Of a stretch of 64,000 bases of DNA, positions 8,601 to 16,276 are shown piece by piece; position 1 is the stretch's first letter; each line of letters begins with the position of its first letter. Below the pieces are notes generated by a model that was given only the letters and a program-made list of their open reading frames with translations, searched no databases and was not told where the DNA came from. The stretch spans positions 124,001 through 188,000 of the forward strand of contig NZ_JAJNOC010000006.1 of the NCBI RefSeq assembly GCF_021044825.1, written 5' to 3'. Source of the DNA: Massilia phyllostachyos. Lineage in GTDB: Bacteria > Pseudomonadota > Gammaproteobacteria > Burkholderiales > Burkholderiaceae_D. The position numbers and the translations under genes were made by a program.

Positions 8601-8636
8601 AAACTTGGGTTCCCGCGAAGGCGGGAACCCAAGTTT
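8601..8636. repeat. Family B palindromic repeat (single hairpin)
   Basis: A perfect 16-bp inverted repeat with loop GAAG: AAACTTGGGTTCCCGC pairs with GCGGGAACCCAAGTTT. It lies between the convergent oxygenase and dxs genes. The CCCGCGAAGGCGGG core recurs at 26953-27044 and, in variant form, at 63581-63667. It may also act as a two-way terminator. Confidence 0.8.
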
Positions 8637-8649
8637 GCGTGAAGACCGA

Positions 8650-10521
8650 TCAGCTGTTATTGACGACCAGGCGAGGCTCACCCGCAGCGAAACGCGCTCG
8701 AATCGACGCCACAATCCCTTTGGCATCTAGACCAACCGACGCCAGCAGCGCCGCCGGATCACCCTGATCGATGAACTTGTCCGGCAACCCCAGATTCAGC
8801 ACCGGCTTCGCAATCCCCGCCGCCGCCAGCGCTTCCATCACCGCCGCACCCGCACCGCCCATCACGCAGCCCTCTTCCACCGTCACAAGGTAGTCGTGGT
8901 CCTTGGCCAGCCGCTTGACCAGCTCCACATCCAGCGGTTTCACGAAGCGCATGTTAGCGACGGTCGCATTCAGCTCCTCGCCCGCCGCAATGCTCGGCGC
9001 CACCATCGACCCGAACGCCAGGATGGCAATGCCCTTGCCCTCGCGCCGCACCACGCCCTTGCCGATCTCGATCGAGCTCAGTTCCGGCTGGATCGCCGCG
9101 CCGATGCCGGTGCCGCGTGGGTAGCGGATCGCGGCCGGACCAGGATAGTGGTAACCCGTGGTCAGCATCTGGCGGCACTCATTCTCATCCGACGCAGCCA
9201 TGACGACCATGTTCGGAATGCAGCGCAGATAAGCCAAATCGTAGTTGCCGGCATGCGTCGCGCCATCCGCGCCCACCAGACCCGCGCGGTCCAGCGCGAA
9301 CGTCACGTCCAGGTTCTGCAGCGCCACGTCGTGGATCAGCTGGTCGTAGGCGCGCTGCAGGAAGGTCGAGTAGATCGCGACCACCGGCTTCATGCCTTCG
9401 GTGGCGATGCCGGCGCCGAACGTCACCGAGTGCTGCTCGGCGATGCCGACGTCGAAGTAGCGTTCCGGGTACTGCTGGTGGAAGCGCACCATGCCCGAGC
9501 CTTCGCGCATCGCCGGCGTGATGCCGACCAGGCGTTTATCTGAAGCCGCCATATCGCACAGCCAGTTGCCGAACACTTCGGTGTAGGTGATCTTGCTCGG
9601 CGCGGTGGCCGGCTTGATGCCCTCGGTGGGGTTGAACTTGCCGGTGCCGTGGTACAGGATCGGCTCGGCCTCGGCCAGCTTGTAGCCCTGGCCCTTCTTG
9701 GTCACCACGTGCAGGAACTGCGGGCCCTTGAGCTTCTTGATGTTTTCCAGCGTCGGGATCAGCGAATCCAGGTCGTGGCCGTCGATCGGGCCGATGTAGT
9801 TGAAGCCGAACTCCTCGAACATCGTGGCCGGGACCACCATGCCCTTGGCGTGTTCTTCGAGTTTACGCGCCAGGTCCAGCACGGGGCCGGGCAGCACGCT
9901 CTTGCCCACGTTCTTGGCCGCGGCGTAGAACTGGCCGCTCATCAAACGCGCCAGGTAGCGATTCAATGCGCCGACCGGCGGCGAGATCGACATGTCGTTG
10001 TCGTTCAGGACCACCAGCAGGTTGCAGTCGTCCTCGACGCCGGCGTTGTTCAGGGCCTCGAAGGCCATGCCGGCGGTCATGGAGCCGTCGCCGATGACGG
10101 CGATCGCGTGGCGGTCCTCGCCCTTCAGCTTGGCCGCGGCGGCCATGCCGAGTGCAGCCGAGATCGAGGTCGACGAGTGGGCGGTGCCGAAGGTGTCGTA
10201 TTCGCTTTCGTCGCGCTTCGGGAAGCCCGACAGGCCGTTCAGCTGGCGCAGGGTCGGCATGCGTTCGCGGCGGCCGGTGAGGATCTTGTGCGAGTAGGTC
10301 TGGTGGCCGACGTCCCACACGATGCGGTCGCGCGGGGTGTTGAAGACGTAGTGCAGCGCGATGGTCAGTTCCACCGTGCCCAGGTTCGAGGACAGGTGGC
10401 CGCCGGTCTTGGAGACGGAATCGAGCAGGAACTGGCGCAGCTCGGTGGCGAGCGGGGTCAGTTGCGTGCGCGGGAGCTTGCGCAGGTCCGCGGGGTCGTT
10501 GATGGTCTCTAGCAGGTTCAT
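8650..10521 (-). CDS. dxs: 1-deoxy-D-xylulose-5-phosphate synthase
   Basis: The 623-residue thiamine-diphosphate enzyme of the non-mevalonate pathway, joining pyruvate and glyceraldehyde 3-phosphate. The ThDP-binding motif begins [18 protein letters not shown] near residue 143 and ends with NDN. The transketolase pyrimidine-binding domain contains [17 protein letters not shown], with the catalytic Glu, and [18 protein letters not shown]. Length matches the E. coli enzyme (620). It follows ispA with no gap, and xseB-ispA-dxs is a common betaproteobacterial operon. Confidence 0.98.
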   Translation of the reverse strand: MNLLETINDPADLRKLPRTQLTPLATELRQFLLDSVSKTGGHLSSNLGTVELTIALHYVFNTPRDRIVWDVGHQTYSHKILTGRRERMPTLRQLNGLSGFPKRDESEYDTFGTAHSSTSISAALGMAAAAKLKGEDRHAIAVIGDGSMTAGMAFEALNNAGVEDDCNLLVVLNDNDMSISPPVGALNRYLARLMSGQFYAAAKNVGKSVLPGPVLDLARKLEEHAKGMVVPATMFEEFGFNYIGPIDGHDLDSLIPTLENIKKLKGPQFLHVVTKKGQGYKLAEAEPILYHGTGKFNPTEGIKPATAPSKITYTEVFGNWLCDMAASDKRLVGITPAMREGSGMVRFHQQYPERYFDVGIAEQHSVTFGAGIATEGMKPVVAIYSTFLQRAYDQLIHDVALQNLDVTFALDRAGLVGADGATHAGNYDLAYLRCIPNMVVMAASDENECRQMLTTGYHYPGPAAIRYPRGTGIGAAIQPELSSIEIGKGVVRREGKGIAILAFGSMVAPSIAAGEELNATVANMRFVKPLDVELVKRLAKDHDYLVTVEEGCVMGGAGAAVMEALAAAGIAKPVLNLGLPDKFIDQGDPAALLASVGLDAKGIVASIRARFAAGEPRLVVNNS

Positions 10522-11415
10522 TTATGCCTTCCGCTGCACGATCAGGTCCGCGAGTTCGCGCAGCCGCTGTGCTTGTTCTCCGAATGGCGCCAGCGCATCG
10601 TGCGCTTCACGCCGCAGTTGCTCGGCCAGTTCTTTCGACTGGTCCAGGCCAAGGATCGACACGTAGGTCGGTTTGTTGTCGGCCGCGTCCTTGCCCGCGG
10701 TCTTGCCCAGCGTGGCCGAATCGGCCGTCGCATCGAGCACGTCGTCGACCACCTGGAAGGCCAGGCCGATCGCTTTCGAATAGGCGCCCAGCGCTTCGAG
10801 CTCCGTCGGCGACAGATCCTTGCCGCACAGGGCGCCGAGGATCACCGACACGCGCAGCATGGCGCCGGTTTTCAATTGGTGCATGCGTTCGAGTTCGTTG
10901 CGCGTCAGCGCCAGGCCGACGCTATCGAGGTCGATCGCCTGGCCGCCGCACATGCCGGCCGAACCGGCGGCTTCGGCCAGGAGACGCAGCATGGTGACCT
11001 GGCGCGCCGCGGGCAGCGTATCGATGTCGGCCAGCGTCTGGAAGGCCTGCGCCTGCAGCGCATCGCCGACCAGCAGCGCGGTCGCCTCGTCGTAGGCCAC
11101 GTGCACGGTCGGTTTGCCGCGGCGCAGGTCGTCGTCGTCCATGCAGGGCATGTCGTCGTGGACCAGCGAATACACGTGGATCATCTCGACCGCGCTGGCC
11201 ACGCGCGCCACTGCCTGCGCGTCGCCGCCGAACAGGGCGGCGCTGGCATAGGCCAGCAGCGGGCGCACGCGCTTGCCGCCGCCGAGGGCCGTGTAGCGCA
11301 TCGCTTCGTGCAGCTTGTGCGGGACCGCATCGGCGGCCGGCAGGCATGCCTCCAGCGCGCGCTCGACGTCCGCCTGCACGCCCTCCATCCAGGCCTTGAA
11401 ATCCTGCGTGCTCAT
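10522..11415 (-). CDS. ispA: Farnesyl diphosphate synthase (polyprenyl synthetase)
   Basis: A 297-residue short-chain prenyltransferase that condenses IPP with DMAPP and GPP. The first Asp-rich motif is HDDMPCMDDDDLRRG near residue 86 and the second is VVDDVLDAT near residue 225; GGGKRVRP and KTGAMLR are also present. The ATG at 11413-11415 overlaps the xseB stop (ATGA), which fixes the start; longer in-frame sequence upstream is antisense-like. It lies between xseB and dxs in a single transcriptional unit. Confidence 0.97.
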   Translation of the reverse strand: MSTQDFKAWMEGVQADVERALEACLPAADAVPHKLHEAMRYTALGGGKRVRPLLAYASAALFGGDAQAVARVASAVEMIHVYSLVHDDMPCMDDDDLRRGKPTVHVAYDEATALLVGDALQAQAFQTLADIDTLPAARQVTMLRLLAEAAGSAGMCGGQAIDLDSVGLALTRNELERMHQLKTGAMLRVSVILGALCGKDLSPTELEALGAYSKAIGLAFQVVDDVLDATADSATLGKTAGKDAADNKPTYVSILGLDQSKELAEQLRREAHDALAPFGEQAQRLRELADLIVQRKA

Positions 11416-11657
11416 TGATCGCCCTCGTCGCCTTCCGAGAAGGGTTTCAGCATGTCGCCCTCGAGGACCTTGACCTGGGACTCGACCTTTTCCAGCTGGG
11501 CGGCGCAGTATTTCACCAGCTCGGAACCGCGCGCATACGCGGCCACCGAGGCTTCCAGCGGCAGCTGGCCGGACTCCATCTGCGAGACGAGCTGGGCCAG
11601 TTCGGCCATCGCGCCTTCGAAGGATTCGGGCGTTGCGCTGTTCGTAATATTTGACAT
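11412..11657 (-). CDS. xseB: Exodeoxyribonuclease VII small subunit
   Basis: An 81-residue helical protein with the family pattern SFEGAMAELAQLVSQMESG-QLPLEASVAAYARGSELVKYC-AAQLEKVESQVKVL. With XseA, which is not in this window, it forms exonuclease VII, which degrades single-stranded DNA. The ATG at 11655-11657 gives the usual length. Its stop overlaps the ispA start by four bases. Promoter elements were not decided; the preceding 335 bp are described separately. Confidence 0.95.
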   Translation of the reverse strand: MSNITNSATPESFEGAMAELAQLVSQMESGQLPLEASVAAYARGSELVKYCAAQLEKVESQVKVLEGDMLKPFSEGDEGDQ

Positions 11658-11992
11658 AGCTATTGTGTAGGGACGCAAGAGTGCGCCAAGGGTCGGTCCA
11701 ATCGCGTATTTTAGTCCAATCCAACCACAGGAGGGGCGCACATTGCACCAAACGCAACTTGCCTGCCTGACCATACTTTAGCGCCCTCACCTTTCCCCTC
11801 ATGAATTCCGTGATTTTTCAACAACTTATTTACACGGTATCGTCTCTCGCGCGTGACGGGCCCAGCCCTTGAACCGTGTTTCCACGGTATAATCTCCGGT
11901 TCTGTCCGAATTACCGTATTCCTTTTCTTTAAAAATACTGGTCTTTGGATTCTTTCTTCTCTTTGGTGGTACCTGATTAAAGGGGGGTTGGG
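11658..11992. promoter_or_regulatory. 335-bp divergent intergenic region with a consensus -10 box
   Basis: No gene is visible here. A TATAAT box at 11888-11893 reads toward the Rieske oxygenase gene and predicts a leader of roughly 90 bases. The 12-bp pattern TTTMCACGGTAT occurs twice in direct orientation, near 11830 and 11879, the second copy running into the -10 box, which could be a tandem activator or repressor site. AAAGGGGGG just before 11993 is the ribosome site. Confidence 0.5.
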
Positions 11993-13093
11993 ATGTCCGA
12001 TCTGGCTACCCACGCCAAGCTGGCGCGCTCCTGCGCGCAGCTTCCGGTAGATGTCTACTTTGACAATGCGCTGATGCAGCGCGAGCTGCAGCAACTGTTT
12101 CACAAGGGCCCACGCTACGTCGGCCACGAATTGATGGTGCCCGAGGTCGGCGACTTCGCCACGCTCGCCTCCGAAAACGAAGGCCGCATGCTGGTCCGTA
12201 ATGCGGGCGGCATCGAGGTGCTGTCCAACGTCTGCCGCCATCGCCAGGCGCTGATGTTCAATGGCCGCGGCAATGCGAACACCATCGTGTGCCCGCTGCA
12301 CCGCTGGACCTACGACCTGAAGGGCCAGCTGATCGGCGCGCCGCACTTCCCGGAGACGCCCTGCCTGAACCTGTCGAAGACGCCGCTGCAGAACTGGAAC
12401 GGCCTGCTGTTCGAGCAGAACGGCTATGACGTCATGGACAAGCTGAAGAACATGGAGGTCACAAAAGACCTCGACTTCAGCGGCTACATGTTCGACCACG
12501 TCGAGATCCACGAGTGCGACTACAACTGGAAGACCTTCATCGAGGTCTACCTGGAAGATTACCACGTCGAGCCCTTCCATCCGGGCCTGGGCAACTTCGT
12601 CTCCTGCGACGACCTCAAATGGGAGTTCGGCCGCGACTACAGCGTGCAGACCGTGGGCGTGAACCGCGCGCTGCAGAAGGCGGGTTCGCCGGCCTATAAG
12701 AAGTGGCAGGAACAGGTCCTGAAGTTCAACAACGGCCAGCCGCCGAAGTACGGCGCGATCTGGCTGACGCTGTACCCGAACATCATGGTCGAGTGGTACC
12801 CAAACGTGCTGGTGGTGTCGACCCTGTGGCCGATCGGCCCGCAGAAGACCCGCAACGTGGTCGAGTTCTACTACCCGGAAGAGATCGTGCTGTTCGAGCG
12901 CGAATTCGTCGACGCCGAGCGCGCCGCCTACATGGAAACCGCGGTCGAGGACGACGAGATCGCGCTGCGCATGGATGCCGGCCGCAAGATACTGCTGGAG
13001 CGCGGCGTCAACGAAGTCGGCCCGTACCAGTCGCCGATGGAAGACGGCATGCAGCACTTCCACGAGTGGTACCGCAGCAAGCTGGAACTGTAA
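11993..13093 (+). CDS. Rieske [2Fe-2S] ring-hydroxylating-type oxygenase, alpha subunit
   Basis: A 366-residue Rieske non-haem iron oxygenase. The Rieske cluster ligands are Cys81-x-His83 (CRHR) and Cys100-x2-His103 (CPLH). The mononuclear iron site appears as NWKTFIEVYLEDYHVEPFH, giving Asp-x-x-His-x4-His at the expected distance. Such enzymes insert oxygen using electrons from a separate reductase; no reductase or ferredoxin gene is adjacent, so partners and substrate are unknown. Relatives include choline and carnitine monooxygenase-like proteins as well as aromatic dioxygenases. It has a strong ribosome site and is followed two bases later by an EamA transporter gene. Confidence 0.88.
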   Translation: MSDLATHAKLARSCAQLPVDVYFDNALMQRELQQLFHKGPRYVGHELMVPEVGDFATLASENEGRMLVRNAGGIEVLSNVCRHRQALMFNGRGNANTIVCPLHRWTYDLKGQLIGAPHFPETPCLNLSKTPLQNWNGLLFEQNGYDVMDKLKNMEVTKDLDFSGYMFDHVEIHECDYNWKTFIEVYLEDYHVEPFHPGLGNFVSCDDLKWEFGRDYSVQTVGVNRALQKAGSPAYKKWQEQVLKFNNGQPPKYGAIWLTLYPNIMVEWYPNVLVVSTLWPIGPQKTRNVVEFYYPEEIVLFEREFVDAERAAYMETAVEDDEIALRMDAGRKILLERGVNEVGPYQSPMEDGMQHFHEWYRSKLEL

Positions 13094-13095
13094 GG

Positions 13096-14016
13096 ATGCC
13101 CGCACTCTGGATGCTGTTCGCCAGCTTCGCGTTCGCCGCCATGGGCGCGGGCGTGAAGCTGGCTTCCGAGTTCTACTCCACCTCCGAACTCGTCATGTAC
13201 CGCGGCCTGATCGGCACGCTGGTGCTGTTCATGATCGTGCGCCACCGCGGCGGCACCTTCCGCACCGTCTTCCCCAAGGAGCACATCTTCCGCAGCGCGG
13301 TCGGCGTGGTCTCGCTGTGGCTGTGGTTCTTCGCGATTACGCGCCTTCCCCTGGCGACCGCCGTCACCCTCAATTACATGGCGCCGATCTGGATCGCCGC
13401 CTGGATGTTCGCCACCGGCTGGTGGACCGGGACCAAGGTGGCCGAATGGCCGCTGGTGCTGGCGATCGCCATGAGCTTCTTCGGCGTGACCCTGGTGCTG
13501 CAGCCGGCTTTCGAGTCGAACCAGTGGCTGGGCGGGCTGGCGGGCGTGTGCTCGTCGGTGATCTCGGCGATGGCCTATATGCAGGTGCGCAAGCTCGGCC
13601 AGATGGGCGAACCGGAGTACCGCGTGGTGTTCTACTTCTCGCTGACGACCTTCCTGGCCGGCCTGGCGGGTGTGCTGGCGGGCGACGGACCGAAAGGCGC
13701 CGTGTTCCAGAGCCACACCCTGGGCAGCGGCCTGCTGCTGCTCGGGATCGGCGTCGCCGCCCTGATGGCGCAGATGGCGATGACGCGCGCCTACCGTGTC
13801 GGCAAGGTGCTGGTGGTGGCGAACCTGCAGTACACCGGCATCGTATTTTCCAGCCTGTGGGGCCTGGCGCTGTGGGGAGATTCCTTCGACTGGCACGTGT
13901 GGCTGGGCATCGGCGTGATCCTGGTGTCGGGCGTGGCCGCGACGTTCTACAATACCCGCAGTACCGCCAAGGGCGCCGTGGTCAAGGATACCGACCCGAT
14001 CGCCAGCGAGACATGA
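13096..14016 (+). CDS. EamA/DMT-family membrane transporter
   Basis: A 306-residue integral membrane protein with about ten hydrophobic helices arranged as two EamA repeats, consistent with the drug/metabolite transporter superfamily. The second repeat is clear around LGGLAGVCSSVISAMAYMQVR. The substrate cannot be predicted. The ATG at 13096 lies two bases after the Rieske oxygenase stop and follows GTAAGGATG, so the pair is probably an operon. A link between the oxygenase product and export is conjecture. Its last codons precede the sulfurtransferase gene by only 23 bases. Confidence 0.88.
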   Translation: MPALWMLFASFAFAAMGAGVKLASEFYSTSELVMYRGLIGTLVLFMIVRHRGGTFRTVFPKEHIFRSAVGVVSLWLWFFAITRLPLATAVTLNYMAPIWIAAWMFATGWWTGTKVAEWPLVLAIAMSFFGVTLVLQPAFESNQWLGGLAGVCSSVISAMAYMQVRKLGQMGEPEYRVVFYFSLTTFLAGLAGVLAGDGPKGAVFQSHTLGSGLLLLGIGVAALMAQMAMTRAYRVGKVLVVANLQYTGIVFSSLWGLALWGDSFDWHVWLGIGVILVSGVAATFYNTRSTAKGAVVKDTDPIASET

Positions 14017-14039
14017 ATACTGAGCTGAGGAGCTTACAG

Positions 14040-14894
14040 ATGTATACGACCCTGATCAGCGCCACCGAACTGTCCGCCCGCATCGACGATGCGAATGTCG
14101 TCGTTGTCGACTGCCGCCACGATCTGATGAACCTGGCCGCCGGCCGCGACGGCTATTCCATTGGCCACCTGCCCGGCGCCGTGTTCGGCGACATCGAGAC
14201 CCATCTGTCGGGCGCCAAGCGCGGCGCGGACGGGGTGTTTCGCGGCCGTCACCCGCTGCCGGAAAAGGAAGCGTTGATTGAGACCCTGCGCGGCTGGGGC
14301 GTCAACGACGACACGCAAGTGGTGGCCTACGACGCCCACGGCGGCATGTTCGCGGCGCGCCTGTGGTGGCTGCTGCGCTGGCTCGGTCACGAAGCGGTCG
14401 CGGTGCTCGATGGCGGAATGGCGGCGTGGCAGTCGATCGGGCAGCCGCTGGCGACCGAGGTCCCTGCGCCTGCGCGCGGGAACATCACGGTGCGCGCGCC
14501 CTTCGTGCCGACCGTGACGGTGCTTGAAGTCATGGACAATCTGGACAAGGGCGAGCGCACCGTGATCGATGCGCGCGCCAACGACCGCTTCCGCGGCGAG
14601 AACGAAACCATCGACCCGGTCGGCGGCCACATCCCCGGCGCGAAGAACCGCTTTTTCAAGGACAATCTGCAGGCCGACGGCCGCTTCAAGGATGCGGCCA
14701 GCCTGCGCGAAGAATTTTCGAGACTGGTCGAACGGCCGGAACAGGCCATCATGCAGTGCGGTTCCGGCGTGACCGCCTGCCACAATCTACTGGCGATGCA
14801 GGTCGCCGGCCTGCCGGGCGCCGCCCTGTATCCCGGCTCCTGGAGCGAATGGGTGGCGGACGACAGCCGTCCGGTCGCCACCGGCCCGGCGTGA
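14040..14894 (+). CDS. Two-domain rhodanese-type sulfurtransferase
   Basis: A 284-residue thiosulfate or 3-mercaptopyruvate sulfurtransferase with two rhodanese domains. The N-terminal domain is inactive; the C-terminal active-site loop is CGSGVTACH with catalytic Cys240. The CGSGVTA form resembles mercaptopyruvate sulfurtransferases (SseA type) more than classical rhodanese, but specificity is uncertain. I chose the ATG at 14040 because GAGGAG lies at ideal distance; an in-frame ATG at 14013 is possible. It probably belongs to the operon begun by the Rieske oxygenase. Confidence 0.9.
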   Translation: MYTTLISATELSARIDDANVVVVDCRHDLMNLAAGRDGYSIGHLPGAVFGDIETHLSGAKRGADGVFRGRHPLPEKEALIETLRGWGVNDDTQVVAYDAHGGMFAARLWWLLRWLGHEAVAVLDGGMAAWQSIGQPLATEVPAPARGNITVRAPFVPTVTVLEVMDNLDKGERTVIDARANDRFRGENETIDPVGGHIPGAKNRFFKDNLQADGRFKDAASLREEFSRLVERPEQAIMQCGSGVTACHNLLAMQVAGLPGAALYPGSWSEWVADDSRPVATGPA

Positions 14895-14910
14895 AGCGTC
14901 GAGGCGGCGT

Positions 14911-15411
14911 ATGAAGAAGAATGCGATGAAAGATGATGACGTGAAAACCGTCGCGGCCATGCCGGCAATGCCGGACGCCGTGGCGAGCGCGCTGGGCAAC
15001 TGGGTCCAGCAGGTGGCCGAGCAGACCGCCGCGCCGGCGCGCGAAGCGCTGGCCAGGGTGGAGTCCGAGGTGGGCGAGCTGCAAGCCGAGATCGACCGCC
15101 TGAACACCGAGCTGCGCGACGCGCGCAAGGTGGCGGCCGACGCCCTGGTGAGCAAGGCGAAGGACCAGCTGGCGATCGACGGCAAGGACCGTCAACTGGC
15201 CGATCTGCGCGGTCAGCTCGAGCGCAACGTCGCGGCCCAGGCGGTCGAATCGGATGCGCGCCTGGCCGCCGAGATGGAACTGGTCGGCGCCGCCACCGCG
15301 CGCGACAATTTCGAAGCGGAGCTGAAAACCCTGCGCGGCCAGCTCGACAAGTCCTATGCCGAACGCAGCACCCTGCGCGCCGAGCTCGAAGCCCTGCGCG
15401 CGAAGAAATAA
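14911..15411 (+). CDS. Coiled-coil protein of unknown function
   Basis: A 166-residue soluble protein, strongly helical. Residues 45-165 show continuous heptad-like patterns rich in Ala, Glu, Leu, Arg and Lys (for example EVGELQAEIDRLNTELRDAR), predicting a long coiled coil. It has no signal peptide or catalytic motif. The N terminus is Met- and Pro-rich. Sixteen bases separate it from the sulfurtransferase and nine from the Fur-family regulator, so it is inside the same transcription unit. I do not recognise it. Confidence 0.75.
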   Translation: MKKNAMKDDDVKTVAAMPAMPDAVASALGNWVQQVAEQTAAPAREALARVESEVGELQAEIDRLNTELRDARKVAADALVSKAKDQLAIDGKDRQLADLRGQLERNVAAQAVESDARLAAEMELVGAATARDNFEAELKTLRGQLDKSYAERSTLRAELEALRAKK

Positions 15412-15420
15412 GGTACCCAC

Positions 15421-15789
15421 ATGGAACGCAACACACGGCAGCGCAAGGCAATCCACCAGTCGATGTCCGACGCCGGCCGCCCGCTCGCCCCGCAGGAAAT
15501 CCTCGAACACGCGCAAGGCGTGGTGCCGGGCATGGGCCTGGCGACGGTGTACCGCAACATCAAGTCGATGCTGGAGGCGGGGGAGATCACGACGGTGTCG
15601 CTGCCGGGTGGCGGCGACCGCTATGAGATCGCCGGGCATGGCCACCATCACCATTTCCACTGCCGCTCGTGCGACAAGGTGTATGAAGTCCACGCCTGCC
15701 CCGGGGATATGCAGAAGCTGACGCCCGATGGCTTCGTGCTCGAATCGCACGAATTGACCCTGTACGGCCTCTGCGCCGACTGCCGGTAG
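15421..15789 (+). CDS. Fur-family metalloregulator (Zur-like by context)
   Basis: A 122-residue Fur-superfamily repressor. The N-terminal winged helix has the recognition segment GLATVYRNIKSMLEAGEI (39-56). The metal-rich half shows AGHGHHHHFHCRSC with Cys81/Cys84, and a C-terminal CxxC, Cys118/Cys121, forming the structural zinc site. Which metal it senses cannot be settled from sequence. The adjacent TonB receptor with His-rich loop, ZIP transporter and MerC-like protein suggest zinc, so Zur is a reasonable working name. Two palindromes upstream of those genes (18394-18415, 19265-19284) are candidate binding sites. Confidence 0.88.
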   Translation: MERNTRQRKAIHQSMSDAGRPLAPQEILEHAQGVVPGMGLATVYRNIKSMLEAGEITTVSLPGGGDRYEIAGHGHHHHFHCRSCDKVYEVHACPGDMQKLTPDGFVLESHELTLYGLCADCR

Positions 15790-15898
15790 GATGGGCCTGG
15801 GCGGCCCCGCGGGCCTCCGCCCACGCGTTCAACTCCCGGATATTCAGTAGCGACGCATTATTTCGCTGAACGCACGGACGGCAGAGCCGTCCACCCTA
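15787..15898. repeat. Family A dispersed inverted repeat, copy 1
   Basis: A GTAGGATGGGC-type left end and a GTCCACCCTAT right end bound an element with internal CCCACGCGTTCAA and CTGAACGCACGG arms. It fills the whole gap between the convergent Fur-family and MerC-like genes and even overlaps their last codons by a few bases. This is the most degenerate of the three copies (others at 30677-30775 and 51976-52083). Confidence 0.75.
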
Positions 15899-16276
15899 TG
15901 AACAATCCTTGCAGTAGCGGTGATTGCGCAGGTGGGCGCCCAGTAGCAACAGGCTGCTGATCACAGCCCCCACCGTCTCCGCCACTTCACCAAGCTGCGG
16001 CCCCAGCACGAACACGGCCACCAGGAAGCTCACCAAGCCCGCTACGCCGAGCATCAAGGCCGCCGGATCGCGGTGCTTCACATAACCCGGCACCAGCGCC
16101 AGCAACACCGGCGCCGTCACCCCCAGCAGCAGCGCATCGTGCAAGGCATGATGCTCCCCACCCAGCCCCAGCAAGGGAAACGCGGCCAGCACCAGCGGCA
16201 TCGCCAGGCAGTGCGCCAGGCACAGCGCGGACGCCGCCATGCCGGCATAGTCCGCGAAACGAATCAGACTCTTCAT
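15896..16276 (-). CDS. MerC-domain membrane protein
   Basis: A 126-residue protein with four hydrophobic helices. The MerC signature CLAHC is at residues 19-23 and a C-terminal YCKDC at 121-125 gives a second Cys pair; His41 and His42 are also near a membrane edge. MerC proteins move mercuric ion, but many chromosomal homologues lack mer genes and lie in zinc-uptake loci. Here it overlaps the TonB receptor stop by one base (TGATG), so the two are translated together, and a zinc-related role is inferred. Confidence 0.85.
   Translation of the reverse strand: MKSLIRFADYAGMAASALCLAHCLAMPLVLAAFPLLGLGGEHHALHDALLLGVTAPVLLALVPGYVKHRDPAALMLGVAGLVSFLVAVFVLGPQLGEVAETVGAVISSLLLLGAHLRNHRYCKDCS

Noticed and set aside
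15896..16276. Part of a mercury-resistance operon
   Set aside because: No merA, merT, merP or merR nearby; the MerC-like gene is coupled to a His-rich TonB receptor.
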